From DASYAE01 sp036501535 (lineage in GTDB: Bacteria > Actinomycetota > Actinomycetes > Streptomycetales > Catenulisporaceae): DNA of 29,244 nt. Position 1 is the stretch's first letter, and every line of letters starts with the position of its first letter. Shown here piece after piece: positions 16,001 through 23,427 of the stretch. The stretch covers positions 1-29,244 of the forward strand of contig DASYAE010000293.1 of NCBI GenBank assembly GCA_036501535.1, given 5' to 3'. The notes beneath the pieces were generated by a model. It was not told the origin of the DNA and ran no database searches. It saw only the letters and a list, made by a program, of their open reading frames with translations. The position numbers were made by a program, and so were the translations under genes.

Positions 16001-16749
16001 CGTCGCACGGCGACCGCCGCCGCGCCACGACCCGGATCTTCGGCTCGAAGCCGGGCGCGTACGGCGCGGGCCTCCTGCCGCTGATCGACGCGCGCAACTG
16101 GGACTCCGACGCCGACCTCGCCGAGGTGTTCGCGGTCTGGGGCGGTTACGCGTACGGTCGCGAACTCGACGGCCGAGAGGCGCGCGACGACATGGACGCC
16201 GCCTTCCGCCGCATCGAGGCGGCCGCGAAGAACCAGGACACCCGCGAGCACGACATCGTCGATTCGGACGACTACTTCCAGTACCACGGCGGCATGGTCG
16301 CTTATGTCCGCGCTTTGACCGGTTCGTCTCCAGCGGCCTACGTGGGCGACTCGGCCGTCCCCGACACGGTCCGCACCCGCACCCTGGCCGAGGAGACCCA
16401 CCGCGTCTTCCGCTCCCGCGTGGTCAATCCCAAATGGATCGCGGCCATGCAGCGCCACGGCTACAAGGGCGCCTTCGAACTCGCCGCCACCGTCGACTAC
16501 CTCTTCGGCTACGACGCGACCGCAGGCGTCGTCGACGACTGGATGTACGAGAAGCTCGCGGCCGCATACGTATTCGACGCGCAGAACGCGGACTTCATGC
16601 GCCGCTCTAATCCGTGGGCGCTGCGCGGAATCGCGGAACGCCTCCTGGAGGCGGCCGACCGGAAGCTGTGGTCCGCCCCGGAGATCGAGACGCTCGACCG
16701 GCTGCGCGAGGTCTACCTGGAGCTCGAGGGCGATCTTGAAGCGGAGTGA
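13033..16749 (+). CDS. cobN: Cobaltochelatase large subunit CobN
   Basis: CobN is the large subunit of the ATP-dependent chelatase that inserts Co2+ into hydrogenobyrinic acid a,c-diamide in the late-insertion route. It is homologous to BchH/ChlH. The 1238-aa length is typical. Family blocks include VVYYRAHELSGNTAFVDVLC, RIGILLSSYPTKHARIGNAV, LIHLGKHGTLEWLPGKGLGL (H524), YPFIVNDPGEGTQAKRR, ITVWGTSAMRTQGDDIAEIL, PRIDVTVRISGFFRDAFPH and YFQYHGGMVAYVRALTG. I chose GTG 13033 because homology starts there (PSPILLVST); the open upstream frame is not CobN-like. A GAAAGG lies rather far upstream (13 nt). An 18-nt in-frame tandem repeat (15337-15372) encodes an acidic Ser/Pro insertion. Codon 219 is TTA. 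The gene precedes the B12 riboswitch, so its own control is unclear. Confidence 0.96.
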   Translation: MPSPILLVSTADTDLLAARAADAGFRVANPARTADGDLSALLDGAGVAVVRLLGGARVWESGLAALARAGVPTLALGGEATPDADLMALSSVPLPIVAQAGRYLQQGGPENLRRLAAFLESAVLRAADPGAADAGGAEPGAAPEPPLPMAEFGVHGAQEGAKGERARVGVVYYRAHELSGNTAFVDVLCDAVRAAGAEPLPVFCGSLRTLADAEGLVGLLGSCDALIVTVLAGGGAVAADASGGSDEDAWDVGVLKALDIPVIQGLCLTSTRAQWEESSAALTPMDAAMQVAIPEFDGRLISVPFSFKEHDADGIAYYAADAARAARVAGIAARHAALATKPNADKRIGILLSSYPTKHARIGNAVGLDTPASAVRLLTAMREAGYRVGDFPEDGDTLIHTLIAAGGHDVEWLTEEQLSSAAARVPLAEYEAWFAALPRDLREAVRRHWGEPPGSLYVEGGEIVLAALEFGGAVLMIQPPRGFGENPVAIYHDPDLPPSHHYLAAYRWLEHGFKADALIHLGKHGTLEWLPGKGLGLSASCAPDAVLGDLPLVYPFIVNDPGEGTQAKRRAHATVVDHLIPPMARADAYGDLAKLEQLLDEYATVQALDPAKTPTVRAKIWELVTSAQLHHDLHQAEIPGAQEFDDFVLHVDGYLCEIKDVQIRDGLHILGRAPEGGELVNDVLAVLRARQVFGGAAGFEGRGGALPGLRRALAAADGLPEDADSAPEHVDRLEDEARALVEALAAADWSVEAIPGIVREHDARSAQQPSESPEPSESSEPQRADRSQDLADVAAILRFAAAEVVPRLRRTTDEITNVLRALDGRYVPAGPSGSPTRGLVGVLPTGRNFYSVDPKAIPSRGAWDVGRALADSLLTRHLADTGGYPQSVGITVWGTSAMRTQGDDIAEILALLGVEPVWDDASRRVTGFAVVPAERLARPRIDVTVRISGFFRDAFPHVVALIDEAVRTVAELDEPDEVNHVKAHADADQASHGDRRRATTRIFGSKPGAYGAGLLPLIDARNWDSDADLAEVFAVWGGYAYGRELDGREARDDMDAAFRRIEAAAKNQDTREHDIVDSDDYFQYHGGMVAYVRALTGSSPAAYVGDSAVPDTVRTRTLAEETHRVFRSRVVNPKWIAAMQRHGYKGAFELAATVDYLFGYDATAGVVDDWMYEKLAAAYVFDAQNADFMRRSNPWALRGIAERLLEAADRKLWSAPEIETLDRLREVYLELEGDLEAE
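15337..15372 (+). repeat. 18-nt tandem repeat within cobN
   Basis: Two copies of an 18-nt unit starting CCGTCCGAGTCG (15337-15354 and 15355-15372) differ at two bases. They encode PSESPE/PSESSE in a low-complexity insertion of CobN. Confidence 0.8.
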
Positions 16750-16764
16750 GGCGCGCTCGGCACG

Positions 16765-16793
16765 GTAGTTCGTCTTACCCGCAGCCCTATATG
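16765..16793 (+). promoter_or_regulatory. Possible promoter of the riboswitch-controlled cob operon
   Basis: TATATG at 16788-16793 resembles a -10 box, and a start 7 nt later would fall at 16800, the first base of riboswitch helix P1. The -35 region (GTAGTT, 16765-16770) is poor. It lies in the 50 nt between the cobN stop and the aptamer, where I see no terminator. Confidence 0.4.
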
Positions 16794-16799
16794 CTCGTC

Positions 16800-16964
16800 G
16801 CGACGGTCACGGAGGAATCCGGTCCAGGCCGCCGGCCCGACCGCTCGACGAGCACCGGGCCCGGCCGAATCCGGAGCAGTCCCGCTACTGTAGGCGGGCG
16901 CGCGGCAGCCGAGCAGCACCGGCCGCACCGCGCGTCCCGCGAGCCAGGAACTCCCGGCCGTCGC
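16800..16964 (+). ncRNA. Cobalamin (adenosylcobalamin) riboswitch
   Basis: The conserved elements appear in order: GGTCACGGAGGAATCCGGTCC, GAATCCGGAGCAGTCCCGC, TACTGTAGGCGGG and the B12 box AGCCAGGAACTCCCGGCC (16942-16959). P1 closes with GCGACGG (16800-16806) pairing with CCGTCGC (16958-16964). Sixty nt separate it from the chlD start. CTCCCGG at the B12-box side (16951-16957) is complementary to CCGGGAG (17001-17007) near the ribosome site, which hints at control of translation initiation. High B12 would shut down chlD and the downstream operon. Confidence 0.93.
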
Positions 16965-17024
16965 TGCCCTAAGCATGCAGACTTCAACGGGCGTGGGCTC
17001 CCGGGAGAAGAAAGGCATCGAACC

Positions 17025-19415
17025 GTGGCTGCTGGCGCGCCCTCCCGACCTCTCGCATCCGCGGTGTCCGCGCCCGCGATCCCGATCCCGGCGCCGTCCG
17101 CGCGCCGGCCCCAGCAGCCGCCGTCACCCGATCCGCTCTTCCCCTTCTCCGCGGTGCTCGGCCAAGACGATCTGCGCCTCGCCCTGATCCTCAACGCGAT
17201 CCACCCCGCCGTCGGCGGCCTCCTGGCCCGCGGCGAGAAGGGCACCGCGAAGTCGACCCTGGTCCGCGCGCTCGCCGCGGTGCTGCCGCCGGTCGCCGCG
17301 GTCGCCGGGTGCCGCTTCTCCTGCGACCCGGCCGCCCCCGACCCGGCCTGCCCCGACGGTCCGCACGGCGGCCCGCACGACTGTGCGTCGGAACCGTCAT
17401 CGACGCGCTCTGATGCCGTCACCGCTGCCGCTGCCGGTGCCGCTGCCGATGCTGCCGCTGAATCTGCCGTCAGCGTCGATTTCACCGTCGGCGCCGATGC
17501 CGACGCGGGCCTGCGCCCGGCCCGCCTCGTCGAGCTGCCCGTCGGCGCCTCCGAGGACCGGCTGACCGGCTCCCTCGACCTCGAACGCGTGCTCGGCCAC
17601 GGGATCGCGGCCTTCCAGCCCGGCCTGCTCGCCGCCGCGCACCGCGGGCTGCTCTACGTGGACGAGGTCAACCTGCTGCCCGACCACCTCGTCGACGTGC
17701 TGCTCGACGCGGCCGCGATGGGCGTCGCGCACGTGGAGCGCGACGGCGTGTCGGTCCGGCACGCCGCTCGCTTCATCCTGGTCGGCACCATGAACCCGGA
17801 GGAGGGCGAGCTGCGGCCGCAGCTGCTCGACCGCTTCGGGCTGACCGTCGAGGTGGCCGCCAGCCGCGCACCGAAACAGCGGGCTGAGATCGTGCGCCGG
17901 CGGCTGGCCTTCGAGGCCGATCCGGCCGGGTTCGCCGCCGCGTGGGCCGCCGCGGACCGCGAGGTGGGGGAGCGGATCGCGGCCGCGCGCGCCGCGCTGC
18001 CCGCCGTCGAGCTGCCGGACGCGGAGCTCGAGCGGATCGCCCGGGTCTGCGCCGCGTTCGAGGTCGACGGCATGCGCGCGGACCTCGTCACCGCCCGGGC
18101 CGCCGTCGCGCTGGCCGCGTGGTCCGGCCGCAGCCGGGTCACCGCGGCCGAGATCCGCGAGGCGGCCCGGCTCGCCCTCCCGCACCGCCGCCGGCGCAAC
18201 CCGTTCGACGCGCCCGGCCTCGACGAGGACCTGCTCGACCAGGCGCTCGCCGACGAGCCCGACCCGGACGACGACCCCGGCGGCCCGAACCCCGACGAGC
18301 CGGACACCGCGCCCGAACCGGGATCCGGTGCCGCTGAAGACGAGTCCGGCTCCGCGCCGCCGACAGCGCCCAGCGCGTCTGACGCCCCGTCCGACCGGGC
18401 CCCCGGCTCGTCGGCGGCCGACTCCGGCCCTGAACCCGAGGACCCGGCTCAACGACCCGAGTCGCACGCGGCCGACTCCCGGCCCGACCCGGCCGCCGCC
18501 GACTCGCCGCCCGACCGGCGAGCGTCCGCCGCTTCGCCGGCCGCCGACCAGCCGGCCGTCGCAGCCGCCGCGCCCTACCGCACCAAGCTCTTCGCCGTCC
18601 CCGGTGTGGGTGAAGGGGTACCGGGCCGCCGCTCGGCTGGTCGCTCGGTCGGCCGCGGCCGAACGGTGGGCTCCCAACCGCTGCGCCAGTCCCCGTCCGG
18701 CCCAGCCGCCGGTTCACTCCACCTGCCCGCGACTGTTCGGGCGAGCGCCGTGCACCAACGCGAACGGGGTCGCTCGAGCGGACCAATGCTCATCCAGAGC
18801 GAGGATCTCCATACGCCGATCCGCCGCGACCGCGAGGCCAACCTGGTGCTGTTCGTGGTCGACGCGTCAGGGTCGATGGCCGCCCGCGCACGGATGGCCA
18901 CGGTGAAGGGCGCGGTGCTGTCGCTGCTCCTCGACGCGTATCAGCGTCGCGACAAGGTCGGCTTGATCACCTTCCGCGGCGAGGGCGCCGACGTGGCGCT
19001 GCCGCCCACCGGCTCGGTCGAGGTCGCCGCGGCCCGCCTGCAGGCGCTCCCCACCGGCGGACGCACACCGCTCGCCGCCGGGCTCGCCTGCGCCGCCGAG
19101 GTGCTGCGCCGCGAACGGCTCCGCGATCCGCGCCGGCGCCCGCTGCTCGTCCTCGTCACCGACGGCCGGGCGACCGCGCCGCGCGCGACCGCCGCCGCGG
19201 ACGCCCAGCGCGCGGCGGCGCACCTGGCCGCGAAACGCATCGCCGCAGTCGTCGTGGATTGTGAGAGCGGCCCGATCCGGCTCGGCCTCGCCGCCGGCCT
19301 CGCCGCGGTCCTCGGCGCCGAGCACGTGTCCATGACCGACCTTGCCGCGCACACGCTGGAGGAGACCGTCCGCGGCGCGATCAGCCCGGCTTCCCCGACC
19401 CGAAAGGCGGCCTGA
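17025..19415 (+). CDS. chlD: ChlD-type chelatase subunit (AAA+ plus VWA), motor for CobN
   Basis: The protein couples ATP hydrolysis to metal insertion by the large subunit, here very probably CobN. It is 796 aa from GTG 17025 (GAGAAGAAAGG 9 nt upstream); the frame open further 5-prime is only riboswitch sequence. The AAA+ module spans about 25-400, with Walker A GEKGTAKST (70-78), Walker B LLYVDEVNLL (D213, E214) and GTMNPEEGELRPQLLDRFGL. An acidic Pro-rich linker (about 400-520) follows, then YRTKLFAVPGVGEG and GRRSAGR. The C-terminal VWA domain has MIDAS D613-A-S-G-S617 and LVTDGRAT. Four cysteines (96, 100, 109, 120) form an insertion after Walker A. No separate small subunit (ChlI/CobS) occurs in the window, and -1 frame stops exist in the linker (18335, 18611). 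Confidence 0.93.
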   Translation: MAAGAPSRPLASAVSAPAIPIPAPSARRPQQPPSPDPLFPFSAVLGQDDLRLALILNAIHPAVGGLLARGEKGTAKSTLVRALAAVLPPVAAVAGCRFSCDPAAPDPACPDGPHGGPHDCASEPSSTRSDAVTAAAAGAAADAAAESAVSVDFTVGADADAGLRPARLVELPVGASEDRLTGSLDLERVLGHGIAAFQPGLLAAAHRGLLYVDEVNLLPDHLVDVLLDAAAMGVAHVERDGVSVRHAARFILVGTMNPEEGELRPQLLDRFGLTVEVAASRAPKQRAEIVRRRLAFEADPAGFAAAWAAADREVGERIAAARAALPAVELPDAELERIARVCAAFEVDGMRADLVTARAAVALAAWSGRSRVTAAEIREAARLALPHRRRRNPFDAPGLDEDLLDQALADEPDPDDDPGGPNPDEPDTAPEPGSGAAEDESGSAPPTAPSASDAPSDRAPGSSAADSGPEPEDPAQRPESHAADSRPDPAAADSPPDRRASAASPAADQPAVAAAAPYRTKLFAVPGVGEGVPGRRSAGRSVGRGRTVGSQPLRQSPSGPAAGSLHLPATVRASAVHQRERGRSSGPMLIQSEDLHTPIRRDREANLVLFVVDASGSMAARARMATVKGAVLSLLLDAYQRRDKVGLITFRGEGADVALPPTGSVEVAAARLQALPTGGRTPLAAGLACAAEVLRRERLRDPRRRPLLVLVTDGRATAPRATAAADAQRAAAHLAAKRIAAVVVDCESGPIRLGLAAGLAAVLGAEHVSMTDLAAHTLEETVRGAISPASPTRKAA

Positions 19416-19418
19416 CCG

Positions 19419-20039
19419 ATGCCCCAGGGGAAACCGGAGGTCGTGCCGGACGACGGCCTGACGACGCGTCAGCGGCGCAACCGGCCGCTGCTGATCGTGC
19501 ACACCGGGCACGGCAAGGGGAAGACCACGGCGGCGTTCGGGCTGGCGCTGCGCGCATGGAACGCCGGTTGGCCCATCGGCGTGTTCCAGTTCGTGAAGTC
19601 CGCCAAATGGCGGATCGGCGAGGAGCCGGCGTTCAAGACCCTCGGCGCGTTGCACGAGCAGACCGGCCAGGGCGCCGCAGTGGCCTGGCACAAGATGGGC
19701 GAGGGCTGGAGCTGGCTGCAGAAGGATCTGCACACCGACCCGGCGATGCAGGCGGAGAACGCGCGGGCCGGCTGGGAGCGGATCAAGCAGGACCTGGCCG
19801 CCGAGACCTACCGGCTGTACCTGCTCGACGAGTTCACCTATCCGATGGCCTGGGGCTGGGTCGACACCGCCGAGGTGGTCGAGGTGCTGCGCAGCCGGCC
19901 GGGCAGTCAGCACGTGATAGTCACCGGCCGCAACGCCGCCCCGGAACTGCTCGAGGCCGCCGACCTGGTGACCGAGATGATCAAGGTCAAGCACCCGATG
20001 GACGTCGGACAGAAGGGGCAGCGCGGCATCGAGTGGTAG
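19419..20039 (+). CDS. cobO: Corrinoid adenosyltransferase (CobO/BtuR family)
   Basis: The enzyme transfers the 5'-deoxyadenosyl group of ATP to the Co(I) corrin, forming the cobalt-carbon bond of adenosylcobyrinic acid a,c-diamide. The 206-aa length is typical. The P-loop is GHGKGKTT (30-37), followed by FQFVKSAKWRIGEEP, LLDEFTYPMAWGWVD, VIVTGRNAAPELLEAADLVT and the C-terminal KVKHPMDVGQKGQRGIEW, all hallmarks of the family. The ATG lies 3 nt after the chlD stop. It needs a Co(I) substrate, so a reductant is required; the ferredoxin later in the operon is a candidate electron donor. A 72-nt gap follows with no terminator seen. Confidence 0.97.
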   Translation: MPQGKPEVVPDDGLTTRQRRNRPLLIVHTGHGKGKTTAAFGLALRAWNAGWPIGVFQFVKSAKWRIGEEPAFKTLGALHEQTGQGAAVAWHKMGEGWSWLQKDLHTDPAMQAENARAGWERIKQDLAAETYRLYLLDEFTYPMAWGWVDTAEVVEVLRSRPGSQHVIVTGRNAAPELLEAADLVTEMIKVKHPMDVGQKGQRGIEW

Positions 20040-20111
20040 CCGACCCGATAACTCGAACGAGGGAACGAAGGAGAGGAGCCGGAGATCGCCGGGCCGAACG
20101 GAGTTGGCGAC

Positions 20112-21698
20112 GTGCCGCGGATCGTGGTCGGCGCGCCGGCGTCCGGCCACGGCAAGACCACCGTCGCCACCGGCCTGATCGCCGCGTTCGCCCGCCGCGG
20201 GCTCGACGTCGCCCCGTTCAAGGTCGGCCCAGACTACATCGATCCCGGCTATCACGCGCTGGCCGCAGCCGAGTTCCGCGCCGGAGGCGGCCGCACAGCG
20301 CCGGCCGCGCTGGACGTGTCGGCGGCATCGGAGGCATCGGCGGCGGGACCGCCGCGCCCCGGCCGCAACCTCGATCCCTTCCTGGTCGGCGAACAGCGCG
20401 TACGCGACCTGTTCGCACACGGGTCGCGCGGCGCTGACATCGCCGTCGTCGAAGGCGTGATGGGGCTGTACGACGGAGCACATGGTGTCGGGTCAGGTGG
20501 TGTCGGGTCAGCTGGCGGCGCGTCAGGCAGCGGCGCGGGCGAGGGCGAGTTCGCCTCGACCGCGCACGTCGCCCGGCTGCTCGACGCCCCGGTGGTCATG
20601 GTCGTCGACGCCGCGGCGCAGGGCCGGTCGATCGCGGCGCTGGTGCACGGGTTCCGCTCATTCGACCCGGCGGTGCGGCTGGCCGGCGTCATCCTCAACC
20701 GGGTCGGCTCGGACCGGCACCGCGCGATTCTCGCCGAGGCGCTCGAGTCGATCGGCGTCCCGCTGCTCGGCGCGATGCACCGCAGCGACGCGGTGGCCGC
20801 TCCGTCGCGCCACCTGGGCCTGGTGCCGGTCGCCGAGCGGGCCCCGGAATCCCGCGCCACCATCGACGCCTTAGCCCGACTGGCCGTATCAAGCCTCGAT
20901 CTCGAAGCCATCGAACGGCTCGCCCGCAGCGCCCCTCCGCTTGCTCCGAATGAGTGGACGCCAGCCGCGGCGATCGCCGCGGAGCAAGAAGAACAGGCGG
21001 AGCAACAGGAGCAGGGCGAGCGCGAACCCGCCTCCGAGCCGGTGCGGCGACAGCGACACGAGCGACCGGTCATCGCCATGGCGGCGGGCGCGGCGTTCAC
21101 GTTCTCCTACGCCGAACACGTCGAACTGCTGACGGCGGCGGGGGCGCAGGTCGTGGCGTTCGATCCGGTGCACGACGAGAAACTGCCCGAGGGGACGGCG
21201 GGCCTGGTCGTCGGCGGCGGCTTCCCAGAGGTATACGCACCCGAACTCTCAGCGAACGAGCCGCTGCGCGACCAGGTCCGGGCCTTCGCGCGGCGCGGCG
21301 TGGTCGTCGCCGAATGCGCGGGCCTGCTCTACCTCGCCCGCTCCCTCGACCGCGCCCCGATGTGCGGCGTGCTCCCGGCGGCCGCCGAGATGACGGGCAG
21401 GCTCACGCTGGGCTACCGGCAGGCGGTGGCGCCCCGACCGTCAGTGCTCTGCCAGGTCGCGACCCGCATGCCCGGCCACGAGTTCCACCGCACCCGCATC
21501 GTGTCCGGCACGTCCGACGCGATGTCACCCGCATGGCTGTGGGCCGACCCGTCGCGTAGCCCTGATTCCCCCGGTCGGCCGATCGCCGACGGTTTCGCGT
21601 CCGCGCGGCTGCACGCGTCATACCTCCACGTGCATTGGGCCGGGCGCCCGTCGATCGCACGCCGGATCGTGGAAGAGGCCGCAGTATGCCGCAATTAA
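20112..21698 (+). CDS. cobB: Cobyrinic/hydrogenobyrinic acid a,c-diamide synthase
   Basis: The enzyme amidates corrin side chains a and c using glutamine and ATP. It is 528 aa, longer than usual (about 430-470). The N-terminal P-loop synthetase domain shows GAPASGHGKTTVATGL and FKVGPDYIDPGYH, then VVEGVMGLYDG and GVILNRVGSDRH. The C-terminal class I glutamine amidotransferase domain has VVGGGFPEVYAPELSAN, the catalytic C402 in VVAECAGLLYLARSLD, and ASYLHVHW with the likely His. Two low-complexity insertions are present: Gly/Ser at about 125-142, encoded by a 15-nt tandem repeat, and Glu/Gln-rich at about 295-316. Start GTG 20112 has GGAG 8 nt upstream. Codon 254 is TTA. Confidence 0.96.
   Translation: MPRIVVGAPASGHGKTTVATGLIAAFARRGLDVAPFKVGPDYIDPGYHALAAAEFRAGGGRTAPAALDVSAASEASAAGPPRPGRNLDPFLVGEQRVRDLFAHGSRGADIAVVEGVMGLYDGAHGVGSGGVGSAGGASGSGAGEGEFASTAHVARLLDAPVVMVVDAAAQGRSIAALVHGFRSFDPAVRLAGVILNRVGSDRHRAILAEALESIGVPLLGAMHRSDAVAAPSRHLGLVPVAERAPESRATIDALARLAVSSLDLEAIERLARSAPPLAPNEWTPAAAIAAEQEEQAEQQEQGEREPASEPVRRQRHERPVIAMAAGAAFTFSYAEHVELLTAAGAQVVAFDPVHDEKLPEGTAGLVVGGGFPEVYAPELSANEPLRDQVRAFARRGVVVAECAGLLYLARSLDRAPMCGVLPAAAEMTGRLTLGYRQAVAPRPSVLCQVATRMPGHEFHRTRIVSGTSDAMSPAWLWADPSRSPDSPGRPIADGFASARLHASYLHVHWAGRPSIARRIVEEAAVCRN
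20484..20528 (+). repeat. 15-nt tandem repeat within cobB
   Basis: The unit GGTGTCGGGTCAGGT is repeated almost exactly (20484-20498, 20499-20513), followed by a degenerate third copy. It encodes a Gly/Ser loop (GVGSGGVGSAGGAS) directly after the VMGLYDGAH motif. Confidence 0.75.
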
Positions 21699-22477
21699 CA
21701 GGCCCAGCGAAGGTCACGCCCACGCTCTTCGGGGTCGGGGTCGGGCCGGGCGATCCCGAACTGCTGACGCTGCAGGCGGTCCGCGTCCTTCGTGAAGCAG
21801 ACGTCGTCTTCGCGCCCACGACGTCGCTTGACAAGCCGTCTCGGGCCGAGGAGATCGTGGCGGGCGCCACCGGCGTGGCGGTCCGGCGGCTCGTTTTCGC
21901 CCTCGCCGACACCGGCGGCATCACGCCTCGGCGCGAAGCGGCCTGGGATGCCGCCGGGCGCGCCGTTCTCGCCGCCTTCGACGAAGGGGCCGCCACCGTC
22001 GCCTTCGCCACATTGGGTGACCCGAACGTCTACTCGACCTTCGCCTATCTGGCCCAGACGGTGTCCGCCCTTCGCGCGGATGTCCGCGTGCGGACCGCCG
22101 CCGGCATCACCGCGATGCAGGATCTCGCCGCTCGGCTGGCGCTGCCCCTCGCCGAAGGACGCGAACCGCTCACCCTGCTTCCCGCCACCGCGGGCGCCGA
22201 CCTCGTCGGCCGGGCCCTCGCCGGTCCGGGAACCGTGGTCGTCTACAAGGGCGGGCGGCACCTGGCCGGTCTGGCCGCCGCCGTCGACTCGGCTGGGCGC
22301 GGCGGGTGCAGCGTGCTCGGCACCGACCTGGGCCTGCCCACCGAGCGCATAACCCCGCTCCTTCATTCCGCACCGCAATCCGCGCTGCGCGCGACCGATC
22401 CGATGCCGCCCGCCCCCTATTTCACCACCCTGATCGCACCGCCGCCGCTGCGCCGCGGCCGAGGAGGAGCGCTTTGA
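21686..22477 (+). CDS. cobI: Precorrin-2/cobalt-factor II C20-methyltransferase
   Basis: This SAM-dependent class III methyltransferase methylates C20 of precorrin-2 or cobalt-factor II. The 263-aa protein carries the family blocks GVGVGPGDPELLTLQAVRVL, ADVVFAPTT, FATLGDPNVYSTF and AGITAMQDLAARL, and a C-terminal PYFTTLIA. The ATG at 21686 has GGAAGAGG about 7 nt upstream and overlaps the end of cobB by 13 nt. The upstream in-frame extension is only cobB read in another frame. Codon 4 is TTA, and it overlaps the cobB TAA stop. Whether the in-vivo substrate carries cobalt depends on the route used. Confidence 0.95.
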   Translation: MPQLTGPAKVTPTLFGVGVGPGDPELLTLQAVRVLREADVVFAPTTSLDKPSRAEEIVAGATGVAVRRLVFALADTGGITPRREAAWDAAGRAVLAAFDEGAATVAFATLGDPNVYSTFAYLAQTVSALRADVRVRTAAGITAMQDLAARLALPLAEGREPLTLLPATAGADLVGRALAGPGTVVVYKGGRHLAGLAAAVDSAGRGGCSVLGTDLGLPTERITPLLHSAPQSALRATDPMPPAPYFTTLIAPPPLRRGRGGAL

Positions 22478-23427
22478 GGACGCCGCCGACGCAGATCCGG
22501 ACCGCGACGCCGAATCCGGTCTGCGGTATCGATAGCGGCACCGACCGTGACGCTGCCCGCGACGCCGACTTGGGCACCGGCCCAGAGCCGGGCCCCGGCC
22601 GCGGAAAAGTCACCTTCATCGGCGCCGGGCCCGGTGCAGCGGACCTCATCACGCTGCGCGGCGCCCGCGCGATCAGCGAGGCTGACATCGTGATCTGGGC
22701 CTCCAGCCTCGTGCAGGCCGACATCCTCGACCACGCCCGCCCCGGAGCCGAGATCGTCGACTCTGCTGCGTTGTCTGTTGAGGGCGTGCTGCCTTATTAC
22801 GAGCGCGCCGCTGTCGAGGGACTGCGCGTCGCGCGCGTGCATTCTGGCGACCCGTCCCTGTGGGGTGCCGTCCAGGAACAGCTTGAGCGCGCCCGCGAAC
22901 TCGGGCTTGCTACCGAGGTCGTGCCCGGCGTCTCCGCCTTCAGCGCCGTCGCCGCGCGTGCGCAGCGTGAGCTGACCGTGCCTGAGGTGGCGCAGTCGGT
23001 CATCCTCACCCGGCTCGAGGGCGGTAAGACGCCAATGCCGTCCGGCGAGTCGATCCGCGCCTTCGCTGTGCACGGCACCACGATGGCCGTGTTCCTCTCC
23101 GCCGCCCGGTCCGGCCGACTTGCGACGGAACTGCTGGAGGGCGGCTATGCGCCGGACACGCCTGTCATCGTGGCGGCGCGGGTCACCTGGCCGGACGAGC
23201 AGATTGCGTACTGCACGGTCGCGACGCTTCATGCGACGGTGAAGGAGCGCAAACTGTGGAAGCACACGCTGTTCCTCATCGGTCCGGCGCTTGGCGCATC
23301 AGGCACCCGGTCGCACCTCTACCACCCCGGGCACTTCCATGAGTACCGCCGTGCCGATCCCTCCGCCCGCGCCGAACTGCGCTCGGTGGCGCGTTCGGCC
23401 GGGCTGGCCGTTTCCGACTATGAATGA
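22474..23427 (+). CDS. cobM: Precorrin-4/cobalt-precorrin-4 C11-methyltransferase
   Basis: This class III SAM methyltransferase methylates C11. From the TTG at 22474 (GAGGAGG 6-12 nt upstream, TTGA overlap with the cobI stop) it is 317 aa. The first about 45 residues are a low-complexity extension before the core VTFIGAGPGAADLITLRGA. Further family blocks are WASSLVQADILDHA, VARVHSGDPSLWGAVQEQ, VPGVSAFSAVAARAQRELT, EVAQSVILTRLEGGKTPMP, HGTTMAVFLSAAR and VAARVTWPDEQIAYCTV. The usual length is about 250-270 aa, so the extension is unusual and a start closer to the core cannot be ruled out. No TTA codon is in frame. Confidence 0.93.
   Translation: MRTPPTQIRTATPNPVCGIDSGTDRDAARDADLGTGPEPGPGRGKVTFIGAGPGAADLITLRGARAISEADIVIWASSLVQADILDHARPGAEIVDSAALSVEGVLPYYERAAVEGLRVARVHSGDPSLWGAVQEQLERARELGLATEVVPGVSAFSAVAARAQRELTVPEVAQSVILTRLEGGKTPMPSGESIRAFAVHGTTMAVFLSAARSGRLATELLEGGYAPDTPVIVAARVTWPDEQIAYCTVATLHATVKERKLWKHTLFLIGPALGASGTRSHLYHPGHFHEYRRADPSARAELRSVARSAGLAVSDYE

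Noticed and set aside
16746..17024. Extending chlD to the first start in its open frame
   Set aside because: The added 93 codons are riboswitch sequence. GTG 17025 has a good ribosome site and starts just before the chelatase sequence.
22306..22473. Starting cobM at the first start in its open frame
   Set aside because: That would place 56 codons inside cobI with no conserved sequence; TTG 22474 has a strong ribosome site and a 4-nt overlap.
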